NCBI GenBank assembly: GCA_022457155.1
Contig: JAJGOT010001033.1
Span: 32,868 to 96,867 of the forward strand
Direction: 5' to 3'
Source: Cladopsammia gracilis
Taxonomy: Eukaryota; Cnidaria; Anthozoa; Scleractinia; Dendrophylliidae
DNA length: 64,000 nt
Numbering within the stretch: position 1 is the first letter of the stretch; each line of letters begins with the position of its first letter. Below the pieces are notes generated by a model. The model was not told the DNA's origin, ran no database searches, and was given only the letters and a program-made list of their open reading frames with translations. A program made the position numbers and the translations under genes. This document shows, piece after piece, positions 44,534-55,180 of this stretch.

Positions 44534-44760
44534 CACCATCACCTGCATCACGTCGTGATGCACCTTACGTCGGCAATCTTATACAAGACAACAGCTTCAC
44601 CAACGCTGGGGCAAGCAGATTGCTTACCAATCTCAAGTCAGAAGTACGGGATAGGGTATACTGCTACCTCAATCCAGATGAATATTCCCTGGATGCGGCA
44701 AAGGATAGTGCCAGTGAAGGAGAGGACAACGAGAACCAATACGACGATGATGAAGATTAA
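44534..44760 (+). CDS. possible 3' coding exon with acidic tail
   Basis: After an acceptor-like GAAAATGTTGCAG (ending 44533) the frame reads PSPASRRDAPYVGNLIQDNS and continues through LLTNLKSEVRDRVYCYLNPD to an acidic end (SASEGEDNENQYDDDED) and TAA at 44760. ATTAAA polyadenylation signals follow near 44819. The open frame extends 70 bases further upstream but starts only with GTG. The composition looks like real protein, but upstream exons were not found and it sits in a repeat-rich stretch, so a transposon-derived or processed fragment is possible. Family not recognised. Confidence 0.35.
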
Positions 44761-45099
44761 TTTAAAGAGGAGGAGGAAGATGCGGGTGATGTGTTTTCTT
44801 TTATAACTATATTTATTTATTAAAGTGTTATAAAAGATCTTTGTCTCCTTTTTATATTTTTTAAAACTTCAAGGGCTAAAAATAAATTCAGTTCTACTTT
44901 AAGTGAAAATGCAGATAATTATTTTTAAAGTTTTGTACAAAATAACAATATTTTTTAATAAGCATAGCCGCGTGAGTTGTTACTCTCCCATATATGTATT
45001 GAATTCAAAGGTGATTATTGTTATTTATTCATGAGATAAAAGATATAAACTTGCACTTGTCAATGTCTTCTTTTTTATTGTATATTCATTCATATATTG
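44761..45099. other. AT-rich 3' flank, nothing recognised
   Basis: Polyadenylation-like ATTAAA near 44819, then AT-rich DNA without further features. Confidence 0.4.
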
Positions 45100-45675
45100 T
45101 AACATGCTCTTTAAAATTGAAATTGAGATCCCCCATTTTGTAAATGTCAAGGTTAAGAGTGCATTTTTAAGCCATTCTTCTTGTAACAAGAGGCTCCAAG
45201 CAGCCTTTACTCATGCGCATGCGTAAGAAAATTTTATGATATATTTTAAACGTGATAAGAAGACGTCCGACCTGGAGATAAGTTACTCCTTTCATTCAGT
45301 CATCGTTCCTGCAAACCACATTGTTTACTGTTGATTGTTTTGGAAATGAAGGCTGTACCACAATGAACCCAGTGATTCTTCTGTGTCTTATATATACCTA
45401 ACGTGAACATTACTAATGTAAGTAGGGTTGTAGTAGACGCTGTCGTGACACTTAAGTAACGCTCTTTTACCGGAAGTGAGAATAGCCGGAAGTCACTAAA
45501 CAGGAGGTGTAGTGGCAAAGCAATGAACCGGAAGTGCATCATTTAAAATATGCGTGCATAAATTTGCATGCAAAATCGTGACACAAAAAATAAAAATAAT
45601 AATAATAATAAAAATAATAACAAGAAAAACGGAGCCGAAACCTTACCTCATGCCGCTTCGCGCATGAGTAAAAAT
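45100..45675 (+). repeat. dispersed repeat related to 870-1960, shorter copy
   Basis: Shares AACAAGAGGCT and ACTCATGCGC near 45190-45220 and CAAAATCGTGACACAAAAAA, AACAAGAAAAACG and CTTCGCGCATGAG near 45570-45670 with the copy at the window's start. It lacks the nested family B segment present there. Confidence 0.6.
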
Positions 45676-45855
45676 GCAAATTCCCACCGCAGTTTGTGAC
45701 AAAATAAAAGAACTCTGACAGGGGAACTATAAATTTGTAAGTGTGATTTGCGATTCTTTTTTGTAACTTTCTTTCTTTCTTTTTTTCTTTCCCAGTATTT
45801 CAGGTAATTATTTTTGAGTGACCACACCCCCCCTTCACTCCATTTTTTGGAGCAG

Positions 45856-45872
45856 CCCCCCCCCCCCCCCCC
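45856..45872 (+). repeat. poly-C tract (17 C)
   Basis: Uninterrupted C homopolymer in a C-rich stretch. Confidence 0.9.
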
Positions 45873-45948
45873 TCTTTAATGACAATTTTTTTTTTGGAAT
45901 GCCCCCCGTAAATCCACCAGCACACCCCTCTCCAGGTTTTCAGAGGCG

Positions 45949-46469
45949 ACCTTATTACATGAAATTTTCGCGACACGTTAATTTCGCGAATTTCGCGATT
46001 TGAAAAAAATCGCGAAATTTAAGTGACGCGAAAATTAAATGTCGCGAAAATAACATGACGCGAAAATTAAGTGACGCACATTATGTCAATAATTTAAAAC
46101 ACGACTTTATTACCATTACACATGTTTATAACAATCATTTTGAACTATTCTGTGGTAATGTTCTGGTCCTTCAAGCATGAACTACAAACCGTGCCTTGTA
46201 TACACTGTGAGAACATCTTTCTTGTTACTGTTTACATAATCAGTTACGTTTCTGTTTATTTGGACATTGTTGATTAAGTTGTTTGATCAACTTCAGGGAC
46301 ATGTTAAATAACATTGACAAAGAAATAAAGTGTGTCTCACTCAAAAACGCGAAATTAAAGTGAGTCAAAATTCAAAATTTTCGCAAAATCGCGAAATTAA
46401 GGTGTCGCGAAATATGCGAACCTCAAAATCGCGAAATTAACGTGTCGCGAAAATTTCATGTAATAAGGT
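45949..46469. mobile_element. 521-bp MITE with TTCGCGA-rich inverted ends
   Basis: Left end ACCTTATTACATGAAATTTT and right end AAAATTTCATGTAATAAGGT are perfect complements; pairing continues through CGCGACACGTTAATTTCGCGA. Inside are several near-repeats of TCGCGAAAATTAA-GTGACG. The wider surroundings also repeat: AGGTTTTCAGAGGC occurs just left of the element (near 45934) and again near 46528, so a longer insertion of about 590 bp with a 14-bp duplication is possible. No coding region. Confidence 0.8.
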
Positions 46470-46589
46470 ATTCAGAAATAGGATTATTCAGAAATGGATT
46501 ATTCAGAAATGTACTAAACCTGGAGAGGTTTTCAGAGGCTATGAAACGTACTATGAAAGAAAAATGTTCCATGGATTGGCCACGTTCTA

Positions 46590-46690
46590 TCTACTAACAT
46601 CAATAAGTTGCCACGTATCCAGCGTGGTGACCCGACTAGTGTACGGGGAGACGTGGGTTCGAATCCTGCTCGGGCCACGAATTTTTTCTT
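46590..46690 (+). mobile_element. tRNA-derived relic with A- and B-box, probably SINE or tRNA pseudogene
   Basis: TAGTGTACGGG at about 46638 fits the A-box and GGTTCGAATCC at about 46658 fits the B-box perfectly; the ends pair (GTGG...CCCGA with TCGGGCCAC), and a T run that could end Pol III transcription follows at 46682. The two boxes are too close for a normal anticodon arm, so this is not a working tRNA. Confidence 0.5.
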
Positions 46691-46893
46691 TCTTTAATAT
46701 AGTACGTCGAACGTGTACAGCAGACGTGATGTCGCATGATTATTCTATATGATGTTCTAACACGTTCTTAGCTTCGACTCATAGGATTATTCACAGACGA
46801 AATATTGAAAAACTATATATTATTCCAGCTGTACAGTCAGGCTTGCTTCATTAGTTGTTAACTTGACATACATGTTTAAATCATCAACGGAGA
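46691..46893. other. left edge spacer of the receptor array
   Basis: Unique sequence between the tRNA-like relic and the first tandem unit; homology among units starts at CTTGGTCACGTAACC (46894). Confidence 0.4.
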
Positions 46894-47611
46894 CTTGGTC
46901 ACGTAACCATCAGAGAGGACCAGCCGTGTATAATTATTGGTCATTATCTTGACAAATCATGACGCTCTATAAGTGCTATTTTGCTAACGACTGACTTTCT
47001 CTTTTGCTTGTGTACTTAACTTGACATGTTTGGCTACGAACAGAATGGTGAGACGTTTACCATGATATGAAAAACTATCGCGTAGAAACATTACATAATC
47101 TTCAATCATGTCTATCATTAACTTGTCATTACTCAAAAACTTGAAAATACACTTTGCCGATATTTCGGGTTTGTTCAAAAACCCTCCACGGGGCAACTGA
47201 GAACTAACTTCCTTTGTTTCCCTGGAAGCAAATGGCTCACGCAGTATCCTTTTTGTGTAATTAACTTATCGTTGATGTCTATCAATGATGTCTATCAATC
47301 AATGAAATCATTATGGACACGTAGAAACATCAGAAAAACCCCAATGATCTCTATCATTGATGTATAACAATGATCTCTATCTATCCATGAGGTCATTATA
47401 AACACGTAAGAACATCAGGAAATCCCCAATATCTATCCTTGTTTAAACGTACGTGTGTTTTTAAGATTTGAAATTCAAATGGTGACATTCGTCCCCAAAT
47501 CCTTATTTCCGTACGGCGTTGATTAACATGACATGTTTACGATATCAAGGCATTCGTAATGAATATTTTACAGTTGTCCCTGAAGTGCACAAGCACTGAC
47601 ATTGTAGTAAA

Positions 47612-48544
47612 ATGGCGATAACCAACTTTACAGAAGATGAAGAAATTGTTTGCTCGGCAGAATTAACTGAAAAGTTACGCAACCAGTTAATATATTTTAC
47701 AGTGGTCTTCATTTTTCTGTCAATTACTGCATTTCTGGGGAATGCTCTGATCCTAGTAGCTCTTCAAAAGGATTCTAGTTCTCTTCATCCGCGGTCCAAA
47801 CTGTTGTTTCGCAACCTAGCGACAACTGATCTCTGTGTTGGTATCATTGCGGAGCCTCTTAATGTTGCTTATATGATGTCTGTGCTGAACAAGCAATGGA
47901 ATATTTGCCGCTACGTATTAGTTTTATCCCATGTCACAGGTTTTATTTTAACTGCAGTTTCTTTGTTCACGATGACTGCAATAAGCGTGGACAGACTTCT
48001 CGCTCTGTTGTTGGGGATCAGATACAAACAAGTTGTAACTTTAAAGCGGACCTATCTAACTGTAACTGTTCTTTGGGTCGTGTCCATTGCCGGCACATCA
48101 ATGCACTTTTTGAATTATCTCATAACCATATGGTGTGCCTACATTGCTATATCACTGTGTCTAATCATATCAATTGTTTCTTATACAAAAATATTCTTCA
48201 CTCTCCGTCGTCATCAAAGTCAAGTACAGGAAAACATTCATCAAGAACAACCGAGCCAAGCAATTCCACTGAACATAGCGCGATACAGAAATGCAGTGTC
48301 CAGTGCACTGTGGGTGCAGATGGCATTAGTTGTCTGTTACCTACCCGAAGGAATAATGAAGACTGTGTTTACTTATCAGGGATACATGTCTTCATCTGTT
48401 TTTATTGCTAATAAATTAACAGTGACTTTGGTTTACTTAAATTCATCATTAAATCCAATCCTCTACTACTGGAAGATTAAAGAAGTAAGGCAAGCAGTAA
48501 AGGAAGCAATCAGACAACTTTGGTGTTCATCAAAACCAAAGTAA
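47612..48544 (+). CDS. rhodopsin-like GPCR, array copy 1
   Basis: Complete single-exon receptor of 310 residues from ATG at 47612. Class A landmarks: NFT glycosylation site at 5-7, GN at 43-44 (only this array copy keeps the Gly), LATTD with D73, C99, DRL at 127-129, C175, CYLP at 242-245, NPILY at 281-285. Differences from the others include R61 in HPRSK, N227, T251, N267 and YYWK at 285-288. Its last codons (SSKPK) come from DNA downstream: a 189-bp deletion relative to the other copies removed the usual stop and the next 180 bases, and a new stop follows after four residues. As the edge copy it lacks the CRE/CCAAT/TATA stretch that precedes copies 2-5. Confidence 0.92.
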   Translation: MAITNFTEDEEIVCSAELTEKLRNQLIYFTVVFIFLSITAFLGNALILVALQKDSSSLHPRSKLLFRNLATTDLCVGIIAEPLNVAYMMSVLNKQWNICRYVLVLSHVTGFILTAVSLFTMTAISVDRLLALLLGIRYKQVVTLKRTYLTVTVLWVVSIAGTSMHFLNYLITIWCAYIAISLCLIISIVSYTKIFFTLRRHQSQVQENIHQEQPSQAIPLNIARYRNAVSSALWVQMALVVCYLPEGIMKTVFTYQGYMSSSVFIANKLTVTLVYLNSSLNPILYYWKIKEVRQAVKEAIRQLWCSSKPK

Positions 48545-49880
48545 TTACTCTGGCCAATCAAAAAAGACGCAGACAATCCATTGAACCAATCAAGGCTCAG
48601 ATTAAAGCAAATACTTGCAGCTTTTACTAAGCGCGGGGAAACGCGTGCGAGAAACTCTCAATTTGTTTTGGTTTTACCTCTGATTGGTTGAAAAAGTGGC
48701 GCGAGATATCTCAGCCAAGCACAAAGCGTAGCAATGCCAAACAAAGGAATCACTAAATCACTTTCGACACAATTGAAAATCGCTCTAACTTGATCATATG
48801 AAATCCTAACTCTGTAAGTCCGCAGTACGAAAATACTTTTAAAAATACGAGTCCGTCTGAAGTGTTTGTTAAGAAATATAAAAATTTCCTCTGTTCCCCT
48901 ACAATTCGCCGCCAGTTGATCCAAGAGCATATAACTTTTGTCAATGGAATAATCATTATCAAGAAGTTAAAGTGTATAATTAATTTGAACATTACTTTAC
49001 CCGCTAGATAGAGATTCATTCAGTGGAGAAACCTATCCAATCTTTAAACAACAAGGCCTAAGGGAAGGAATTCAATTTGACGGCCTAGCATAATTCTGGA
49101 ACACAATTTTACAGCGGTTTACCGTTACCAATAACACGTGACCCAACGCCTTCAAAAGAGGCGGATAAAGTTGAGTTTTAGTGGAAGTCAATCAAAGAAA
49201 ACCCGTTAAAATATTTTTGGATTCTGACTGGATTTCAAGCAAACAAAGCTAAAATATCGACAAATTTACCAGGTAAGAGAAAGCAAAACTTAATTAAAAT
49301 TGATTTCCAAGCCAGTTTAAACAAAAAGAAAAGCTGCCGTTTGCAGAAACTGTATTTTTAAAATAAAACTTTTAAATTTGCTTGATGCATGATGAATAGT
49401 AGGCGGATCACAATCATAAAGCCGCACGCAGCGCGAACTTGTTATCATGTTGAATGAAATCTTCTCTTTAAAACTGCAATTAAATTCGAATTTGATTGTT
49501 TCAAAATTGTTACTTTTTTTGGTAAAATTGTTCGCAATCCAGTCGGAATCTCAAAAAAAAAAAAAAAACTACAATGTAAGCTTTCCTGTTGTATGGCTTC
49601 CACTAAACTCATGTTTGACCTTCTGGAATGATGTGCGATGGGTCGTGTGTTGATGGTAACCGCTGTAATACACTGTAGAAACAATCGTATTGTGTACGGA
49701 AAAGTCCGCGTGATTTTTATGCACAAAAGTTGCGAATCTTCTTGTTTTAATTTTTAAAATATATTGTTTGTTTTTCAGTTGTTATTCAAAACTCATGGAA
49801 AATTCGTAATTTTGAAAGACAACAGAAAAAATGAAGATGTCGTACTCGAAAACGTGGTAATGAAGTCGCCTTAGCAGCTG

Positions 49881-50120
49881 ACAGCCAATAGAGCGTTAGC
49901 ACTTGACGTCATAGCTGACGTATCGGTGCTCCTGTTCCTGTGCAAAGAATTTAATTAACACCAACATGGCTGCCACTGCCTTTGACATTTGAGTCCTACG
50001 GGACTGAGTGAAAACACTCTTTAAGCTGGCAAGTTGTATAATATTCCCGGCAGTTCAATGTTCTTCAGTTTCTCTTATTATTAGTCTGTTTTCACAGCAA
50101 TATCTGCCAGATAAAGAGAA
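49881..50120 (+). promoter_or_regulatory. CCAAT/CRE block with possible noncoding first exon (unit 1, ahead of copy 2)
   Basis: CAGCCAATAG (CCAAT at 49885), a perfect CRE TGACGTCA at 49904-49911 and a half CRE TGACGTA at 49916. About 50 bp later is ACCAACATGGCTGCC, a short upstream frame of eight codons (49966-49992). A consensus donor (GAA|GTAAGA) lies at 50121 and a consensus acceptor (TATTTTACAG) at 51272, 39 bases before the receptor ATG. A promoter plus noncoding first exon for the next receptor is a reasonable model, not proven. Confidence 0.45.
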
Positions 50121-50541
50121 GTAAGACACTTGTACAAATGCAACTGAAGATACACGCACACAAAAGAAAAATAGTTTAACATTTCGCATATTAAGCAATT
50201 TTTAATGATTTTTACAGGGATCATGATCTATCTGCAGATGTTATTGCTGAACTGCAAATTGAAACTTCTCGTTCAGTTATGAAGTCATAATTAGGCTAAA
50301 CAAACCTTACGGCTAGTTATTTTGTTATCTTGTTGATTTTATTAGCATTTTAACTTTATTAATAAGATTTGTAAATATAATTGTAATTTACTTTGATGAT
50401 GACAAGCTATAGGTTGTAATAAACGGAGCTGCAAGAAGTAATAACAAATAGCCTGCTCAAGGCGTTGAGATGGTGAGGAGTGGAGAGAAGGGAAAGTGTA
50501 GAACGACTGTTGGGGATCTAAAGTGGGCGAAATGACTCGGC

Positions 50542-50549
50542 TATAAAAA
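50542..50549 (+). promoter_or_regulatory. TATA box ahead of array copy 2
   Basis: GGCTATAAAAATATT, 770 bp before the receptor ATG and 40 bp before the unit edge. The same box precedes copies 3-5 (54412, 58282, 62152) but not copy 1. It is an alternative to the CRE block as promoter. Confidence 0.4.
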
Positions 50550-51310
50550 TATTTACAAGAGTTGCATCGACCGGATCTCTCTCTTGGTCACGTAACCATC
50601 AGAGAGGACCAGCCGTGTATAATTATTGGCCATTACCTTAACAAGTCATGACAGTTTTTGACGCTCTATAAGTGCTATTTTGCTAACGACTGACTTTCTC
50701 TTCTGCTTGTGTACTTAACTTGACATGTTTGGCTACGAACAGAATGGTGAGACGTTTACCATGATATGAAAAACTATCGCGTAGAAACATTACACAATCT
50801 TCAATCATGTCTATCATTAACTTGTCATTACTCAAAAACTTGAAAATACACTTTGCCGATATTTCGGTTTTATTCAAAAACCTTCCTCGGGGCAACTGAG
50901 AACTAACTTCCTTTGTTTCCCTGGAAGCAAATGGCTTACACAGGATGCTTTTTGTGTAATTAACTTATCGTTGATGTCCATCAATGATGTCTATCAATCA
51001 ATGAAATCATTATGGACACGTAGAAACATCAGAAAAACCCCAATGATCTCTATCATTGATGTATAACAATGATCTCTATCTATCCATGAGGTCATTATAA
51101 ACACGTAAGAACATCAGAAAATCCCCAATATCTATCATTGTTTTAACCTACGTGTGTTTTTAAGATTTGAAATTCAAATGGTGACATTCGTCCCCAAATC
51201 CTTATTTCCGTACGGCGTTGATTAACATGACATGTTTACGATATCAAGGCATTCGTTATGAATATTTTACAGTTGTCCCTGGGGTGCACAAGCACTGACA
51301 TTGTAGTGAA

Positions 51311-52237
51311 ATGGCGATAACCAACTTTACAGAAGATGAAGAAATTGTTTGCTCGGCAGAATTAACTGAAAAGTTACGCAACCAGTTAATATATTTTACA
51401 GTGGTCTTCATTTTTCTGTCAATTACTGCATTTCTGGAGAATGCTCTGATCCTAGTAGCTCTTCAAAAGGATTCTAGTTCTCTTCATCCGCCGTCCAAAC
51501 TGTTGTTTCGCAACCTAGCGACAACTGATCTCTGTGTTGGTATCATTGCGGAGCCTCTTAATGTTGCTTATATGATGTCTGTGCTGAACAAGCAATGGAA
51601 TATTTGCCGCTACGTATTCGTTTTATCCCATGTCACAGGTTTTATTTTAACTGCAGTGTCTTTGTTCACGATGACTGCAATAAGCGTGGACAGACTTCTC
51701 GCTCTGTTGTTGGGGATCAGATACAAACAAGTTGTAACTTTAAAGCGGACCTATCTAACTGTAACTGTTCTTTGGGTCGTGTCCATTGCCGGCACATCAA
51801 TGCACTTTTTGAATTATCTCATAACCATATGGTGTGCCTACATTGCTATATCGCTGTGTCTAATCATATCAATTGTTTCTTATACAAAAATATTCTTCAC
51901 TCTCCGTCATCATCAAAGTCAAGTACAGGAAAACATTCACCAAGAACAACCGAGCCAAGCAATTCCACTGAACATAGCGCGATACAGAAAGGCAGTGTCC
52001 AGTGCACTGTGGGTGCAGATGGCATTAGTTGTCTGTTACCTACCCGAAGGAATAATGAAGGCTGTGTTTACTTATCAGGGATACATGTCTTCATCTGTTT
52101 TTATTGCTAAGAAATTAACAGTGACTTTGGTTTACTTAAATTCATCATTAAATCCAATCCTCTACTGCTGGAAGATTAAAGAAGTAAGGCAAGCAGTAAA
52201 GGAAGCAATCAGACAACTTTGGTGTTCATCTAGTTAG
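51311..52237 (+). CDS. rhodopsin-like GPCR, array copy 2
   Basis: Complete single-exon receptor of 308 residues. It has the array layout (D73, C99, DRL 127-129, CYLP 242-245, NPILY 281-285) with Glu at position 43 in place of the usual Gly before the TM1 Asn (FLENALILVAL), a change shared by copies 2-5 and by the minus-strand pseudogene. Copy 2 alone has F103 (YVFVLSH). The C-terminus is CSSS followed by TAG. Helix 8 (KIKEVRQAVKEAIRQLWC) ends in a Cys suited to palmitoylation. Very short second extracellular loop. Ligand unknown. Confidence 0.92.
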   Translation: MAITNFTEDEEIVCSAELTEKLRNQLIYFTVVFIFLSITAFLENALILVALQKDSSSLHPPSKLLFRNLATTDLCVGIIAEPLNVAYMMSVLNKQWNICRYVFVLSHVTGFILTAVSLFTMTAISVDRLLALLLGIRYKQVVTLKRTYLTVTVLWVVSIAGTSMHFLNYLITIWCAYIAISLCLIISIVSYTKIFFTLRHHQSQVQENIHQEQPSQAIPLNIARYRKAVSSALWVQMALVVCYLPEGIMKAVFTYQGYMSSSVFIAKKLTVTLVYLNSSLNPILYCWKIKEVRQAVKEAIRQLWCSSS

Positions 52238-54452
52238 TTGTTGTTTCGCGTAAACTGAATATCTTGAGAGAAGTGCATTTGAAATGATTTTGGAAGGGAC
52301 AAAAGAAGTATTACTATTTTAACTTTGATTTAAACCAGTGCTAACTTTGTTTTCAGTAGCATTAGGAGTATATAGACGTTTGCCCTTTAGAGCGATGTTC
52401 ACTTGAGTGTCGTAAAACCAAAACCAAAGTAATTATTCTGGCCAATCAAAAAAGACGCAGACAATCCATTGAACCAATCAAGGCTCAGATTAAAGCAAAT
52501 ACTTGCAGCTTTTACTAAGCGCGGGGAAACGCGTGCGAGAAACTCTCAATTTGTTTTGGTTTTACTTCTGATTGGTTGAAAAAGTGGCGCGAGATATCTC
52601 AGCCAAGCACAAAGCGTAGCAATGCCAAACAACGGAATCACTAAATCACTTTCGACCCAATTGAAAATCGCTCTAACTTGGTCATATGAAATCCTAACTC
52701 TGTAAGTCCGCAGTACGAAAATACTTTTAAAAATACGAGTCTGTCTGAAGTGTTTGTTTAGAAATATAAAAATTTCCTCTGTTCCCCTACAATTCGCCGC
52801 CAGTTGATCGAAGAGCATTTTGTTAATGGAATAATCATTATCAAGCAGTTAAAGTGTATAATTCATTTTAACATTACTGTACCCGCTAGATAGCGATTCA
52901 TTCAGTGGAGAAACCTATCCAATCTTTGAACAACAAGGCCTAAGGGAAGGAATTCAATTTGACGGCCTAGCATAATTCTGGAACACAATTTTACAGTGGT
53001 TTACCTTTACCAATAACATGTGACCCACCGCCTTCAAAAGAAGCAGATAAAGTTGAGTTTTAGTGGAAGTCAATCAAAGAAAACCCGTTAAAATTATTTT
53101 GGATTCTGACAGGATTTCAAGCAAATAAAGCTAAAATATCGACAAATTTTCCAAGTAAGAGAAAGTAAAACTTAATTAAAATTGATTTCCAAGACAGTTT
53201 AAACAAAAAGAAAAGCTGCCGTTTGCAGAAACTGTATTTTTAAAATAAAACTTTTAAATTTGCTTGATGCATGATGAATAGTAGGCGGATCACAATCATA
53301 AAGTCGCACGCAGCGCGAACTTGTTATCATGTTGAATGAAATCTTCTCTTTAAAACTGCAATTAAATTCGAATTTGATTGTTTCAAAATTGTTACTTTTT
53401 TGGTAAAATTGTTCGCAATTTAGTCGGAATTTTAAAAAAAACTACAATGTAAGCTTTCCTTTTGTTTGGCTTCCACTAAACTCATGTTTGACCTTCTGGA
53501 ATGAAGTGCGATGGGTCGTGTGTTGACGATAACCGCTGTAATACACTGTAGAAACAATCGTATTGTGTACGGAAAAGTCGTGATTTTTATGCACAAAAGT
53601 TGCGAATCTTCTTGTTTTAATTTTAAAAATATACTGTTTGTTTTTCAGTTGTTATTCAAAACTCATGGAAAATTCGCAATTTTGAAAGACAACAGAAAAA
53701 ATGAAGATGTCGTACTCGAAAACGTGGTAATGAAGTCGCCTTAGCAGCTGACAGCCAATAGAGCGTTAGCACTTGACGTCATAGCTGACGTATCGGTGCT
53801 CCTGTTCCTGTGCAAAGAATTTAATTAACACCAACATGGCTGCCACTGCCTTTGACATTTGAGTCCTACGGGACTGAGTGAAAACACTCTTTAAGCTGGC
53901 AAGTTGTATAATATTCCCGGCAGTTCAATGTTCTTCAGTTTCTCTTATTATTAGTCTGTTTTCACAGCAATATCTGCCAGATAAAGAGAAGTAAGACACT
54001 TGTACAAATGCAACTGAAGATACACGCACACAAAAGAAAAATAGTTTAACATTTCGCATATTAAGCAATTTTTAATGATTTTTACAGGGATCATGATCTA
54101 TCTGCAGATGTTATTGCTGAACTGCAAATTGAAACTTCTCGTTCAGTTATGAAGTCATAATTAGGCTAAACAAACCTTACGGCTAGTTATTTTGTTATCT
54201 TGTTGATTTTATTAGCATTTTAACTTTATTAATAGGATTTGTAAATATAATTGTAATTTACTTTGATGATGACAAGCTATAGGTTGTAATAAACGGAGCT
54301 GCAAGAAGTAATAACAAATAGCCTGCTCAAGGCGTTGAGATGGTGAGGAGTGGAGAGAAGAGAAAGTGTAGAACGACTGTTGGGGATCTAAAGTGGGCGA
54401 AATGACTCGGCTATAAAAATATTTACAAGAGTTGCATCGACCGGATCTCTCT
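52238..54452. other. inter-receptor spacer of unit 2
   Basis: As in unit 1 but with the full 189-bp post-receptor segment. A short frame at 53511-53744 is open here and in units 3-4 but is stopped in unit 1, so it is not called. Confidence 0.5.
53751..53990 (+). promoter_or_regulatory. CCAAT/CRE block ahead of array copy 3
   Basis: Same block as in unit 1: CCAAT at 53755, CRE TGACGTCA at 53774-53781, short upstream frame from 53836, donor-like GTAAGA at 53991. Confidence 0.45.
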
Positions 54453-55180
54453 CTTGGTCACGTAACCATCAGAGAGGACCAGCCGTGTATAACTATTGGC
54501 CATTACCTTAACAAGTCATGACAGTTTTTGACGCTCTATAAGTGCTATTTTGCTAACGACTGACTTTCTCTTCTGCTTGTGTACTTAACTTGACATGTTT
54601 GGCTACGAACAGAATGGTGAGACGTTTACCATGATATGAAAAACTATCGCGTAGAAACATTACATAATCTTCAATCATGTCTATCATTAACTTGTCATTA
54701 CTCAAAAACTTGAAAATACACTTTGCCGATATTTCGGTTTTATTCAAAAACCTTCCTCGGGGCAACTGAGAACTAACTTCCTTTGTTTCCCTGGAAGCAA
54801 ATGGCTTACACAGGATGCTTTTTGTGTAATTAACTTATCGTTGATGTCCATCAATGATGTCTATCAATCAATGAAATCATTATGGACACGTAGAAACATC
54901 AGAAAAACCCCAATGATCTCTATCATTGATGTATAACAATGATCTCTATCTATCCATGAGGTCATTATAAACACGTAAGAACATCAGAAAATCCCCAATA
55001 TCTATCATTGTTTTAACCTACGTGTGTTTTTAAGATTTGAAATTCAAATGGTGACATTCGTCCCCAAATCCTTATTTCCGTACGGCGTTGATTAACATGA
55101 CATGTTTACGATATCAAGGCATTCGTTATGAATATTTTACAGTTGTCCCTGGAGTGCACAAGCACTGACATTGTAGTGAA

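Larger units (their letters stand above)
48545..50582. other. inter-receptor spacer of unit 1
   Basis: Several CCAAT boxes (CCAATCA near 48552 and 48584, GATTGGTT near 48679), an A run near 49553-49568, a CRE/CCAAT block at 49880-49915 and an AATAAA near 50418. Short open frames recur in all units but change mostly by amino-acid-altering substitutions, so they are not called as genes. Confidence 0.5.

Noticed and set aside
46590..46690. functional tRNA
   Set aside because: A- and B-boxes fit well but are too close together for an anticodon arm; kept only as a tRNA-derived relic.
46984..47196. 70-residue minus-strand frame before each array receptor
   Set aside because: The frame begins with TTG, not ATG, and its conservation is explained by the tandem duplication; differences between units are mostly amino-acid-changing.
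47896..48411. 171-residue frame within each array receptor
   Set aside because: It is an alternate frame of the receptor gene; the hydrophobic receptor frame with all class A motifs is the real one.
48658..48930. 90-residue minus-strand frame after each array receptor
   Set aside because: Open with an ATG in units 1-4, but between units 1 and 2 about half of the changes alter the amino acid, no family features are visible, and the DNA is CCAAT-rich spacer. Conservation is explained by the recent unit duplication.
53511..53744. 77-residue plus-strand frame in units 2-4
   Set aside because: Interrupted by a stop in unit 1 after a small indel; composition is not protein-like. Its end overlaps the CCAAT/CRE block.
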